This document shows positions 54,257 through 63,379 of a stretch of DNA of 64,000 bases, one piece after another (position 1 is the first letter of the stretch; every line of letters starts with the position of its first letter). The position numbers and the translations under genes are program-made. The notes under the pieces are model-generated. The model did not search any database. It was not told where the DNA came from and saw only the letters and a list, made by a program, of their open reading frames with translations. This stretch comes from JAWKTM01 sp041399085 (GTDB taxonomy: Bacteria > Planctomycetota > Planctomycetia > Pirellulales > Pirellulaceae): positions 1 through 64,000 of the forward strand of contig JAWKTM010000009.1 of assembly GCA_041399085.1 (NCBI GenBank). The letters run 5' to 3'.

Positions 54257-55210
54257 TCATCCCTCGGATTCCGCCAGCAGCGGACGCAAATGAAAGTGAA
54301 ATTTACCGAGCTTTCCGCCGTAGTTTCCGGCGCTGATCGCGACCACTCCTTCACCGACCGCGGCTCGCATCGCCACGGCCATCGCGTTGCCAACCGCCGC
54401 TTCGTCGACACCGTCGATAACCAATTCGTAAGCACAATTGGCATCCGGATGCAGTTTCGTCTCGACGCGCCCTTTCAACGTCGGGCAGAACGCATCGGCG
54501 GTCGAAGCCGGCAGGCCCTTGTATCGCGAGCCGACTTTGCTGCCGCTGCGAGCGATGCCGCCGGGAAACGGCGTGATGACGCCACCAACATCTCGCAACG
54601 ACTCGGCCGCTCGCCGCGCGGCATCCAGCGCCGTCGGCTTGTCGATCGCCTGCATGATGATGTTGCCGCCCGCGACCCCTTTCGCCACGCCGATCTTGTC
54701 CGACACGACGAACTCGCCGTCCATCACCGGCACGCGCCAATATCGGCGATTGCCGATCTTTTTGCTCTTCTGATATCCGTCGCCAAAGAATCGGATGTGT
54801 TTGCCCAACGGCAAGCGTTTCTCCGTGTCGGGCAGTCCGTCGTACAGTGCGGTCGAAGGACAAGTCATCACGCATTGACCAGCGCGGTTCGGCACCGATT
54901 TGGCCAAAGCGTCCTCGGAGAATCCGAACACCAACACCGCGGCGCCCGGCCGGCCATCCGGTGTTTCCGCGGCGGATAGCCAACGTTCGACACCTGTCTC
55001 CGCGTCGCACGCAATGACCGACGAGCTATAGCCGGTCAGTTCGCGAATGGCCGCATCCAACCAGTATTGGTCATGAGCCGTTACGATCAGACGCGTGTAT
55101 CGCATGCCGAACGCTTCGGCAAAAGTGTCATCGATAAAAGTGGCTTGCAAATTCACGGTCTTCTCGCGCGAGACTGAACGGTGCGGGGACCAAGGTGATT
55201 CCTCGGTCAT
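54257..55210 (-). CDS. ftr: Formylmethanofuran:tetrahydromethanopterin formyltransferase
   Basis: 317 residues from the ATG at 55210; a GTG at 55153 would give 298, nearer the archaeal length, so the start is uncertain. The enzyme (Ftr/FhcD) moves a formyl group between H4MPT and methanofuran in C1 oxidation. Marks are FIDDTFAEAFGMRYTRLIVTA near the start, GQCVMTCPSTALYDG, LGKHIRFFGDGYQ, VAKGVAGGNIIMQA, and the C-terminal GVVAISAGNYGGKLGKFHFHL. In bacteria it works in the Fhc complex, but fhcA, fhcB and fhcC are not in this window. Nearby pabB and the DUF6513 gene fit pterin-based C1 metabolism. It begins a run of minus-strand genes, STAS-GspE-ABC following after 83 bases. Confidence 0.93.
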   Translation of the reverse strand: MTEESPWSPHRSVSREKTVNLQATFIDDTFAEAFGMRYTRLIVTAHDQYWLDAAIRELTGYSSSVIACDAETGVERWLSAAETPDGRPGAAVLVFGFSEDALAKSVPNRAGQCVMTCPSTALYDGLPDTEKRLPLGKHIRFFGDGYQKSKKIGNRRYWRVPVMDGEFVVSDKIGVAKGVAGGNIIMQAIDKPTALDAARRAAESLRDVGGVITPFPGGIARSGSKVGSRYKGLPASTADAFCPTLKGRVETKLHPDANCAYELVIDGVDEAAVGNAMAVAMRAAVGEGVVAISAGNYGGKLGKFHFHLRPLLAESEG

Positions 55211-55539
55211 TAGTTCGACCAAACAACGGGATTTCGGGGCCAGGGCAAACGCCCTGCGGGCCACCATCATCGCCAGCCAAACGGCGCTTGCCAAGTCGCC
55301 GCGATCCGATCCAATCCAGGTTGTAGCGATCGCAGCGAATATTTCGTGAAGCCAACCTGCCGATTGCGCGGCCCTGCGCCCCTGCGGCTTGTCGATTCCA
55401 CGGAGTCATTGATAATGGAAAGCTAGTCGCTCTCCCCGCGGCGCTGCCACCATTCGCAACGCCGCTTCGGCTGCCGCTTGCTCGTCGATGCCGCCGGGCT
55501 TCGCCGTCTTGTTCCCGCCCGCTGATTAAGCAAAGCCTG
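55211..55539. other. Divergent gap between ftr and the J-like gene
   Basis: About 330 bases. On the minus strand, a frame between stops (about 55410-55525) reads GIDEQAAAEAALRMVAAPRG in its centre, which looks protein-like, but it has no suitable start and is only about 37 codons. It may be the end of a lost gene. No promoter or RNA was recognised. Confidence 0.4.
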
Positions 55540-57219
55540 ATGTCGGAACCATTTGATCCTTATCGAAAATGGCTGGGCATTCCGCCCCAAGACCAGCCGC
55601 CGCACCATTATCGGCTGCTGGGGATTTCGCCGTTCGAGGACGATCCCGACGTCATCGACAACGCGGCGAATCGCCAGATGCAACATATCCGCACGTTCCA
55701 GAGCGGGCGACACGCGGCTTTTTCCCAGCAGATTTTGAACGAGATCTCAGCCGCCAAGATTTGTTTGCTGTCGCCGGAAAAGAAGGCCGATTACGACAAG
55801 CAACTCAAACGCGAGCTGAAACAAAAGCGACAACCGGTGGCAACCGCCGCGCCCGTTCGAGCGGCCGCTCCGCCGATCGCCGCGCCAGCGGGCGGTGCGA
55901 TGGATGACATCGCGGAAGCTCTGCCGGCCGAAGATATCCCGCAATCCGCGGCAATTCCCAACTTTGGCGCCTCGCCGAAACGCGGCGGAGCGCCGGTGGC
56001 CGTGAAGGCCGCCACTCGCACCGTGGCGCGAGGCGGCAAACGAACCCGAACGGGACGCAAGTCGTCGCCTTGGCCCATCGTGCTCGGCATGATGGCGGTT
56101 GTCGTCATCATCGGCCTGTTGGCGATCGTGATGAACATGAATTCCAATCAAGCGGCGACTCAGCCATCCAATGCGGTATCGTCGCCACCACCGCCCGCAT
56201 TCTCATCGTCGCCAACTCCCTCGCGCCAGCCACAACCGCGCGTTCAAGCTCGTCCGACGCCGCGTCCCGCGCCGACGAAGCCGCTGAATGTTGACTCGGG
56301 CGGATTCCCCGTCGGCACGCTGCAAGACAGCGGCTCGGGCTTCGACCCCGTGATGGGCGATCTCAGCAAACCGGCCGACAGCCCGTTCGGCGGAACAAGC
56401 CCGTCGGCTACGGCCACGAACACGACGCTGCCCGATTCGTTTCAAATTGTGGTCGAGGCCGCTCGCGATTCCATTGCCGCCCGCGATTATCAAGCCGCCG
56501 AACAATACATCCGCCAAGTGCAGCAAGAGAAACGTTCGGGCAATTCGGAACACGAACGCATCGCCGAGCAATTGGATGGGGTCCGAGCGTTGCTGGCCGA
56601 ATTCAGCAGCGCCGCTCGCCGCGCGTTGACGCATCGCCGCGAAGTCGCCGAGGAGCACGAGGTATTTGGTCGTAAGATCGTACTGCCGCCGTATGAATCG
56701 GGCGTTGTCAGCTACTCGTTCGACGGCGAACAGCGTGAATTCGATGTCGCCACATTCTGGCCGTCGCTGCAAGGAGTGCCGGTTGTCGAATTAGCCGCGC
56801 TGGCGGATATCGGTTTGCATCGCAACAAAGCGAACGAAGAAGAAAGCCAGATCGACCGGAATTACCGCCGCGTCTACGTGGCGCTGTTTTTGTGTGTTGA
56901 CCGAGTGAACTCGGAAACGCGCGAGCAGCAACTGAAGAAGGCCGTCGAGCTGTACCAAGCGGCGGCCGCCGACGGGACGGACCATCCCGTGCTGAAAGCC
57001 GAATTGATCACGGCCGGCGCGTTGCCGAATCCCAACACCTCAAGTTCGGAACCAAGCGGCAGTGAGCCTCCCAGCGGTGAGCCTCCCAGCAGTGAGCCTC
57101 CCAGCAATGAGGCGTCCAGCAGTGAGGCATCGAGTAGCCAATCGTCCGACGATGCGAATGCGGACGAAGACCCATCGACCTACGACCCGCCAAACTCAAC
57201 CACGCAGCGCCCGGACTAA
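55540..57219 (+). CDS. Membrane-anchored J-domain-like protein
   Basis: 559 residues. The N-terminal 90 residues form the planctomycete J-like domain (YRKWLGIPP, HHYRLLGISPFEDDPDVI, ICLLSPEKKADYDKQL), without the HPD motif needed to stimulate DnaK. A Pro/Ala linker follows, then one transmembrane helix at about 180-203 (WPIVLGMMAVVVIIGLLAIV), a second Pro/Ser linker, and a helical domain near 300-470 (ARDYQAAEQYIRQVQQEK). The tail has EPPSS-type repeats. It is probably an inner-membrane scaffold with its J-like part in the cytoplasm. The 3' end overlaps the converging pabB by 24 bases. Confidence 0.82.
   Translation: MSEPFDPYRKWLGIPPQDQPPHHYRLLGISPFEDDPDVIDNAANRQMQHIRTFQSGRHAAFSQQILNEISAAKICLLSPEKKADYDKQLKRELKQKRQPVATAAPVRAAAPPIAAPAGGAMDDIAEALPAEDIPQSAAIPNFGASPKRGGAPVAVKAATRTVARGGKRTRTGRKSSPWPIVLGMMAVVVIIGLLAIVMNMNSNQAATQPSNAVSSPPPPAFSSSPTPSRQPQPRVQARPTPRPAPTKPLNVDSGGFPVGTLQDSGSGFDPVMGDLSKPADSPFGGTSPSATATNTTLPDSFQIVVEAARDSIAARDYQAAEQYIRQVQQEKRSGNSEHERIAEQLDGVRALLAEFSSAARRALTHRREVAEEHEVFGRKIVLPPYESGVVSYSFDGEQREFDVATFWPSLQGVPVVELAALADIGLHRNKANEEESQIDRNYRRVYVALFLCVDRVNSETREQQLKKAVELYQAAAADGTDHPVLKAELITAGALPNPNTSSSEPSGSEPPSGEPPSSEPPSNEASSSEASSSQSSDDANADEDPSTYDPPNSTTQRPD
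57058..57138. repeat. 15-base tandem repeat inside the J-like gene
   Basis: About five imperfect copies built on AGTGAGCCTCCCAGC, in frame (five codons each), giving a Ser/Glu/Pro-rich tail. Copies diverge towards the 3' end (GCC to GCG and GCA), and this is a likely site of length variation between strains. Confidence 0.7.
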
Positions 57220-58611
57220 CCCGGTCGCCTTGTGCCACGTCTCTTCGTACTCGGAGCGCGGGTCGGATTGGGCGACGATGCCGCCGCCGACGGGCAACTG
57301 CCACCAGCCTCGCCCCGCCGTGATCGTGCGAATCAGAATGCTCAGGTCCAGCGAACCGTCGAAGCCCAGATAGCCCAGCGAACCGCAATACGGGCCGCGG
57401 GCGGTCGGCTCAAGTTCGGCGATAATCTCCATGGCTCGCACCTTGGGAGCCCCAGTGATCGAACCGCCCGGAAAAGCGGCGCGAATCAGATCCAGCGGCT
57501 GGCGGCCGTCGGCCAACGTTCCCTCGACCGCGGAAACCAGATGCTGGACATACTGGTACGCCTCCAGTTTGCAAAGCTGAGTCACTCGAACGCTATCGGG
57601 CCGACAAACTCGCGACAAATCGTTTCGCATCAGATCCACGATCATCACGTTCTCGGCTCGGTCCTTCTCGCTTTGTTGCAAATCATCGGCGGCAAACAAA
57701 TCCGCCTCGGGGCGAGCCATCCGTTGCCGAGTCCCCTTGATCGGCCGCGTTTCGACTTGCCGTTCGCGAACTTGGACGAACCGCTCCGGCGACGCGCTGA
57801 CGATCTGAAACTCGCCGAGGTCATAGTACCCAGCGAACGTCGCCGGATTCCGCTCGCGCAACCGCAGATACAACGCGATCGGATTGTCGCTGGCCGGATG
57901 CAACAGCCGCTGAGTCAAGTTCACTTGAAACACATCGCCAGCGTGAACGTATTCGACCGCCCGCTGGACCGCTTCGAGATAGGCCGCCTCGGAAAAATTG
58001 CTGCTCAAGCCGGGAAACCGGTCGACCGGAAACTGCGGAGCGAGACTTTCGACCGTTATAGGTCGGGCTGCCAACGGTGGCGTACAAACCTCGGCCGCCG
58101 CGTCGTTCGCCTCCGTCAACCACGCCCGAAACAGATGCAACCGCTCACGAGCCCGTCGCTCGCGCAGCCTCGCATTAAGTGCTGGAAAACCTTGCGAAAC
58201 CAGCCAAGCTCGCTCGGCCTGATGATCGAAGGCGACCACCACGTCGTACAAACCGAGCGAGAGTGCCGGCGTTCCAAACTCGTCAAATCGTGGTGAGGGC
58301 AACCGTTCGAAACTTCGGCCCAGTTCGTAGCCCAACAATCCCGCCGCACCGCCTTGAAACGGCGGCAACGCGGGCAGCGAATCCGTGTGGTACGGTTCCA
58401 GCCGTGCGGCTAACTGCTCTAACGGATCGCCAACGTCAACCGCCAGCGTCAATTCATCGAACGGATCCGCGGTGACAAACGAGTACCGCCCGAGCGACGA
58501 GTGCCGCAGCGCGCTGTCCAAAAACAAACATCGACGCCGCTTCGCCAACTTGCGAAACACCGTCACCGGATCCGGCGCGGGAATCAATTCTTCGACAAGC
58601 GGCAACGACAT
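57196..58611 (-). CDS. pabB: Aminodeoxychorismate synthase component I (PabB)
   Basis: 471 residues from the ATG at 58611; the frame could start earlier but the extra residues do not match the family. It converts chorismate with ammonia to 4-amino-4-deoxychorismate, the precursor of p-aminobenzoate for folate or methanopterin. The chorismate-binding half has GDVFQVNLTQR, SASPERFV, PIKGTRQR, AENVMIVDLMRNDLSRV, and FPGGSITGAPKVRAMEII. The Lys in PIKGT distinguishes PabB from TrpE, which has Ala there. The N-terminal GLLGYELGRSFE region is normal. No glutamine amidotransferase or lyase gene is adjacent. Confidence 0.92.
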   Translation of the reverse strand: MSLPLVEELIPAPDPVTVFRKLAKRRRCLFLDSALRHSSLGRYSFVTADPFDELTLAVDVGDPLEQLAARLEPYHTDSLPALPPFQGGAAGLLGYELGRSFERLPSPRFDEFGTPALSLGLYDVVVAFDHQAERAWLVSQGFPALNARLRERRARERLHLFRAWLTEANDAAAEVCTPPLAARPITVESLAPQFPVDRFPGLSSNFSEAAYLEAVQRAVEYVHAGDVFQVNLTQRLLHPASDNPIALYLRLRERNPATFAGYYDLGEFQIVSASPERFVQVRERQVETRPIKGTRQRMARPEADLFAADDLQQSEKDRAENVMIVDLMRNDLSRVCRPDSVRVTQLCKLEAYQYVQHLVSAVEGTLADGRQPLDLIRAAFPGGSITGAPKVRAMEIIAELEPTARGPYCGSLGYLGFDGSLDLSILIRTITAGRGWWQLPVGGGIVAQSDPRSEYEETWHKATGLVRALRG

Positions 58612-58724
58612 GCGGAATTTAACGGAACGGCGTTTCAAATGGGATCGACAAAATCTAAACCGGCCGATCATCTTGTCAACGCGACTCAACCGCGGCGCTC
58701 ACAACGCTCGGCCCGCCGGCGCAT

Positions 58725-60017
58725 CTATCCGAATAGATCGTGCCTCACACGACCGTGCGGCACGAGCATCACGGGGCGTCCCGTGTTGGTGTGATATTCG
58801 GTACGCGGGTCGATGCCGAGCGCATGATAAATAGTGGCCGCGATATCATCGGGAGTGATGTCCGTGCTGTCGTCGGGGGCCGTGCCGTCCCGATCCGTGC
58901 CGCCAATCAATTGCCCCGGTCTCACACCTCCGCCCGCGAACACCGCCCAATTCGCGCGCGGGTAATGATCGCGGCCCGCGTTCACGTTGATCTTGGGCGT
59001 GCGCCCAAACTCGCCCATGGCAACTACTAACGTTCGCTCCAACAGTCCCTTGTCCGCTAAGGTCGCAACAACAGCCGCCAAACCGGCGTCGAATGGCGGA
59101 ATGAGGCGTCGATGCCCTGCGAAATTATCCGTGTGTGTATCCCAACCAGCGTTGCTGACCGTAATAAAAGGAACCCCAAACTCAATCAAGCGACAAGCCA
59201 ACAATAGGCTTTGATTAAGTTCATCGTCGGCGAACCGTTGGCGGATGGAATCGGATTCGAGCGTGACGTCAAATGCTTTTTGAGCCCGCGGCGACGTAAT
59301 CATGCTATGAGCCTGTTGCCCAAACTGATCTAACGCCTCTAAGAGTTGGCTATTCGTCTCTACCTGCCGAAAAGTTCGATCGACCTTTTTGAGCAGTCGC
59401 TCGCGACGATTGACTTGATCCACCGTCAACCCATCCGCCAGCGAGATTCCCCGCACGACAAACGGTTCGCCGGGCCGCGGAACGTCATTCGTCTTAAACG
59501 GCGCATAGGCATCCCCCATAAAGCCCGCGTTCCATTCCGTGCGAGGAATGGCTACGTAGGACGGCATATCCGATTTGCCCGGCAGTTCTTTGGTCGCCAC
59601 GGCGCCTAACGATGGATAGATGAGAGCGGGCGTCGGCCGATTGCCGGTCGAGATATAAGATTGCCCCAGTGGATGAGAGCCGGCCGAATGACTGATGCCG
59701 CGGACCAAAGTAAACTTATCGGCCGCCGCGGCGAACTTCGGCATGAGCTCACAAACTTGCAAGCCCACAATCTTACTGCCGATCGACTTGAATTCTCCTT
59801 GGGTGTCGACCGGCGCGTCGGGCTTCCTATCCAACGTATCCAAATGCGACGGCCCGCCTTCGAGATTGATAAACAGCACCGCGTCCGCCGTACCACGGCG
59901 TTTGTCACTGGCTTGAGCGAATTCCAGAAAACGCGACCAGGTAAGCCCCAATCCACCAATGGCTCCGGCCCGCAACCAGTCGCGCCGGGTCACACCATCG
60001 CAATATCGCCGTCGCAT
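58725..60017 (-). CDS. DUF1501 protein (sulfatase-like fold), copy 3
   Basis: 430 residues. A Tat-like leader (TRRDWLRAGAIGGLGLTW) is followed by the family core: AVLFINLEGGPSHLDTLDRKP near 47, LVRGISHSAGSHPLGQSY near 103, TVSNAGWDTHTDNF near 285, VVAMGEFGRTPKIN near 325 and AGRDHYPRANWAVFAGGGV near 342. AAAGGTGA precedes the ATG. It starts 16 bases after the stop of the LRR/cytochrome/DUF1553 gene, the same gene order as the other two DUF1501 pairs. It is shorter than copies 1 and 2. Confidence 0.92.
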   Translation of the reverse strand: MRRRYCDGVTRRDWLRAGAIGGLGLTWSRFLEFAQASDKRRGTADAVLFINLEGGPSHLDTLDRKPDAPVDTQGEFKSIGSKIVGLQVCELMPKFAAAADKFTLVRGISHSAGSHPLGQSYISTGNRPTPALIYPSLGAVATKELPGKSDMPSYVAIPRTEWNAGFMGDAYAPFKTNDVPRPGEPFVVRGISLADGLTVDQVNRRERLLKKVDRTFRQVETNSQLLEALDQFGQQAHSMITSPRAQKAFDVTLESDSIRQRFADDELNQSLLLACRLIEFGVPFITVSNAGWDTHTDNFAGHRRLIPPFDAGLAAVVATLADKGLLERTLVVAMGEFGRTPKINVNAGRDHYPRANWAVFAGGGVRPGQLIGGTDRDGTAPDDSTDITPDDIAATIYHALGIDPRTEYHTNTGRPVMLVPHGRVRHDLFG

Positions 60018-60033
60018 GGCGTCACCTTTCTAC

Positions 60034-63000
60034 CTAATGGTTCACAATGAATTCTTGTGTGTTGAGCAGGGCCCACATTAAATCACGCATCCCATCCGCA
60101 ATCGTGGGCGATTCCTCAACATGCTGCCGACAATCGACCAATTCGCTTTCTGTCGGTCGGCGCGACAGAGTCCGAATATAGGCCGAGCGGATCAAGTCAT
60201 CGACCAGCAGGTCGGCTGTCGTCGATTCGCGTTCGATTTGCGCGATCCATCCGTCGTTGCGATCCAGCGTGTCGAGCATCTCTTGGTCGTTGCGCACGTA
60301 CAGCGATTGCAACAGGGTTGGTTCGCCTTTGCGTTCGCAATCACAATTCGTGGTGCGCAGCGGCTTGCCAAAAATCAGCAGCGAGAAATCAATGGCCCGT
60401 GTTTGAAACGACTTCGGATGCTGGCCGATTTTCCGATTGGCCACGCTACGCCCCCAATTCGCCAGCGTCGTATCATTGGCCGTCGCTTGTGTGATGGCAT
60501 CGATCGCTACTTCGGCCGGCAATCGTCTGAGAACGGCGTGGCTGAAGTTTCGGATGTCGGTTCGATTCGTATCATTCGGACGCCAGCTTCGTTGGTAAGT
60601 GTGACTGGTCGTAATCGTCCGATGCAGCCACTTCATATCGTAACCGTTTTGAATAAAGCCATCGGTCAGATATTCCAGCAACGCTTTGTTACTCGGCGGA
60701 TTCGCCAAATTCAAATCATCGGGCGGATCGATGATCCCAACATGGAAATAGTTGGCCCAAATTCGATTCACAAACGATTTGGCAAAATAATGATTCGGCT
60801 CCTTCAACAGCCACTGCATTAGCGGTTCGCGAGGATCATCATACTGGCTAAGGTCCAACTCCGACCCGCCTAGCAATCTGGCCCGGTGCTCGCTTGTCGC
60901 GGGTTCGATATAAACCTCGTTCCATGGAATCGCGCGTCCTTCCGCCGCGATGCGGAGATAACTTTGCCGACGCAACGCGGCCGTATTCAGCTTGACGGGA
61001 ACGCCCAACATGTGCTGCATGGCTTCATGCAGCGGCTTGGCGTCCGGAGCCACGCCTTTCTTGATTCGCGTAAAGAACTCCGTGAACAGCTCGAAGTCCC
61101 GTTTTGACCATTGATCGTAAGGGTGTTTATGACACTGAGCACAATCCAATCGGACACCGAGAAACGTGTAGCCAAATGCCAACGCTTTGTCGGTCGGCTG
61201 AGTGATGTTGTCGCGATACCAGTAATGCGGCATCGAATTGCCAAGAGCCGCGAAGTCGTCGGGATTCGTTACGGACGTATATCGACTTTGTGTTTCAATA
61301 TACTCGCGATAAGTTTGTCCCACGGGCCGGCTTCTGGCTAACAGGATGCCCTCGGCGATCTTGTCCCAGCCCACGTTTTCGGCGACGCGGCGTTCAATCC
61401 AATCGCGCCACTGAGCCGCCACGGGCTGAGCCATCTCCGTGGCGCCGAGATAACCAGCATTGCTTCCAGTCAAATCACATAATCGCGTTGTCCACCACGT
61501 GACATACGCCGGATGCTCTAACAGTTGGTCAATCACTCGCACACGCTTGTCGGCCGAGGTATCCGCGACAAAAGCGTCGACTTCTTGCGGCGTCGGCAGC
61601 GTGCCGATGATGTCCAAACTCACTCGCCGCAAAAACTCTTCATCCGTGCAGATCTCCGACGGAACAATTCCCAACTTGGCTAGTTTATCGACCACATGAC
61701 GATCAATCTCGGTTGGTGTGGCAACCTCGGGAAATCGTTCGTGTGTCAAGTCTGAAATGGGACGCAATACTTGCGTCGAGAAGATGCCGTTGTCATAGAA
61801 GGAAATCACATAGGTGTCTCCCGATCCTCGCGAAGTCACGACGCCGTCGGGCGATACCTCGGCAACTGTCTCGTCGTTCGTCTGAAATCGGGTCAAACAG
61901 GTCACGTCCTCGCGCGTTCCATCGGACCAGATCGCTTCCGCTTTGAGTTGCGAGGTTTGTCCGGCCTCCGTGAACACAATTTCGGCCGGGGAAACGTCGA
62001 GACGTACAAACTTCGAGCGCCGTGTCGGCGACACCTTTCGCGCCCGCTTCGATCCAGCGGCGCAGCAGGGTTTGTTCCCAACCACCGGGAGGCAGCCTTA
62101 AACCGCCTTCGTGCAGGTCGGCCGACGTCGGCTTGTTCAGTATCAGGCTCTCATTCGGACTGTCGAGGTCGATTCGCTCCAGCAGATTCTCGTGGTCCAA
62201 CGCAAAGTCGTAACCGAACATCGACAACCGAAAGCCGCCCTGTCCTTGAAACGAACCATGACACGAACGACCATTACATCCCAAGCGTCCTAACAACGGA
62301 ATGACATGTCGTTGAAAATCAGGAGTCTCCTGTGTTTGGTCAAGGCGTTGAGTGATAGGTGGAAGTAGCACGGAATCTGTATCAACATTGTCGGTCTCCG
62401 AAAGATCGCTCACCGACCCGGTTCCCTTTCCAAATCGGGCGATTCGCTCAGACGCGGCTAACTCGGGATCAACATATAGTTGTGTGTTCGGCAGCGAGGC
62501 TCGCAGTGCGTTCAGTTGTTCGATGGTGCAACCGGCGCCATACAGTTCGAGATGCTTTAGCTGGGTGAGCATGCTCAGCGATTCCAACGCGGTTGCGTCG
62601 AGCGAGACGCCATTGACGCTCAAATGTTCCAGGCTCGGAATTTTTGAAAGATGAGCCAGTGACGCTGACGTGAGATCACACTGTTCTAAGTACAGCACGC
62701 GCAACTTTGGCAATTCGGCCAGTTCGACCAAGCCAGAACCGCGAACTTGCGTTTCGTTCAACAACAACAGTTCGAGGTTTTCCAGTTCACGGAGATGCGA
62801 AAGCCCTTGGTCCGAGACCTCGGTTCGCTCCAGCGAGAGTTCAGTCAGATTCTTTAGCGACGATAAGCTGGCCAGCCCCGCATCGGAAATCTTCGTCCCC
62901 GCGAGATAGAGACGTTCGAGTTTCTGAAGCTCGCTAACGTGGCTCAGGGTGGCGTTGCCAACACCAGACTCGGTTAGCACCAACGTGTCGAGGTTCGTCA

Positions 63001-63304
63001 GCTTCGAAATCGAGCCGGTGTTCTCGTCGGTGATTTGCGGACCGATGATCGCCAGGTAGTCGAGCTGTGTGAAGTGTTGCAGATGCGCCAGTGCTTCGTT
63101 GGTGACGACCGCCTTGCTCAAACGAATCAGCCGCGTCGAGCCATCTTTGTTGAATTGAATGTTCGTTGTTAGACCACGCAGGGCGGCGATCGCTTGTTGT
63201 TCGGCGGTTGGCGGCGTTGCGTCTTCGGCAGACAGAACGTTCGACGAACCGGCGGTGAACCAAATCAGTGTGGCGAATAAAGCCTGCAATTGGACGGCGC
63301 GCAT
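60034..63304 (-). CDS. LRR/cytochrome/DUF1549/DUF1553 fusion protein with one frameshift
   Basis: Roughly 1,090 residues from the ATG at 63304 (a TTG at 63325 is less likely). Signal peptide, then about ten leucine-rich repeats of 23-24 residues (LTNLDTLVLTESGV, LKNLTELSLERTEV, LPKLRVLYLEQCDL). A planctomycete cytochrome segment follows, with CNGRSCHG as its CxxxCH variant and LPPGGWEQTLLRRWIEAG. Near 62006 the frame changes: KFVRLDVSPAEIVFTEAG, a Big2-type domain, DUF1549 (RRVSLDIIGTLPTPQEV, CAQCHKHPYDQW) and DUF1553 (KSFVNRIWANYFHVG) are in another frame ending at 60034. Two missing bases or one extra explain it. The protein is exported and is co-transcribed with DUF1501 copy 3. Confidence 0.85.
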
Positions 63305-63379
63305 GGCGGATCGTACCTTTCGCAAATCAATGAGGCGTGCGAAATCGGCGGTCGCCGCAGTATAGACGATTGGCGACGC

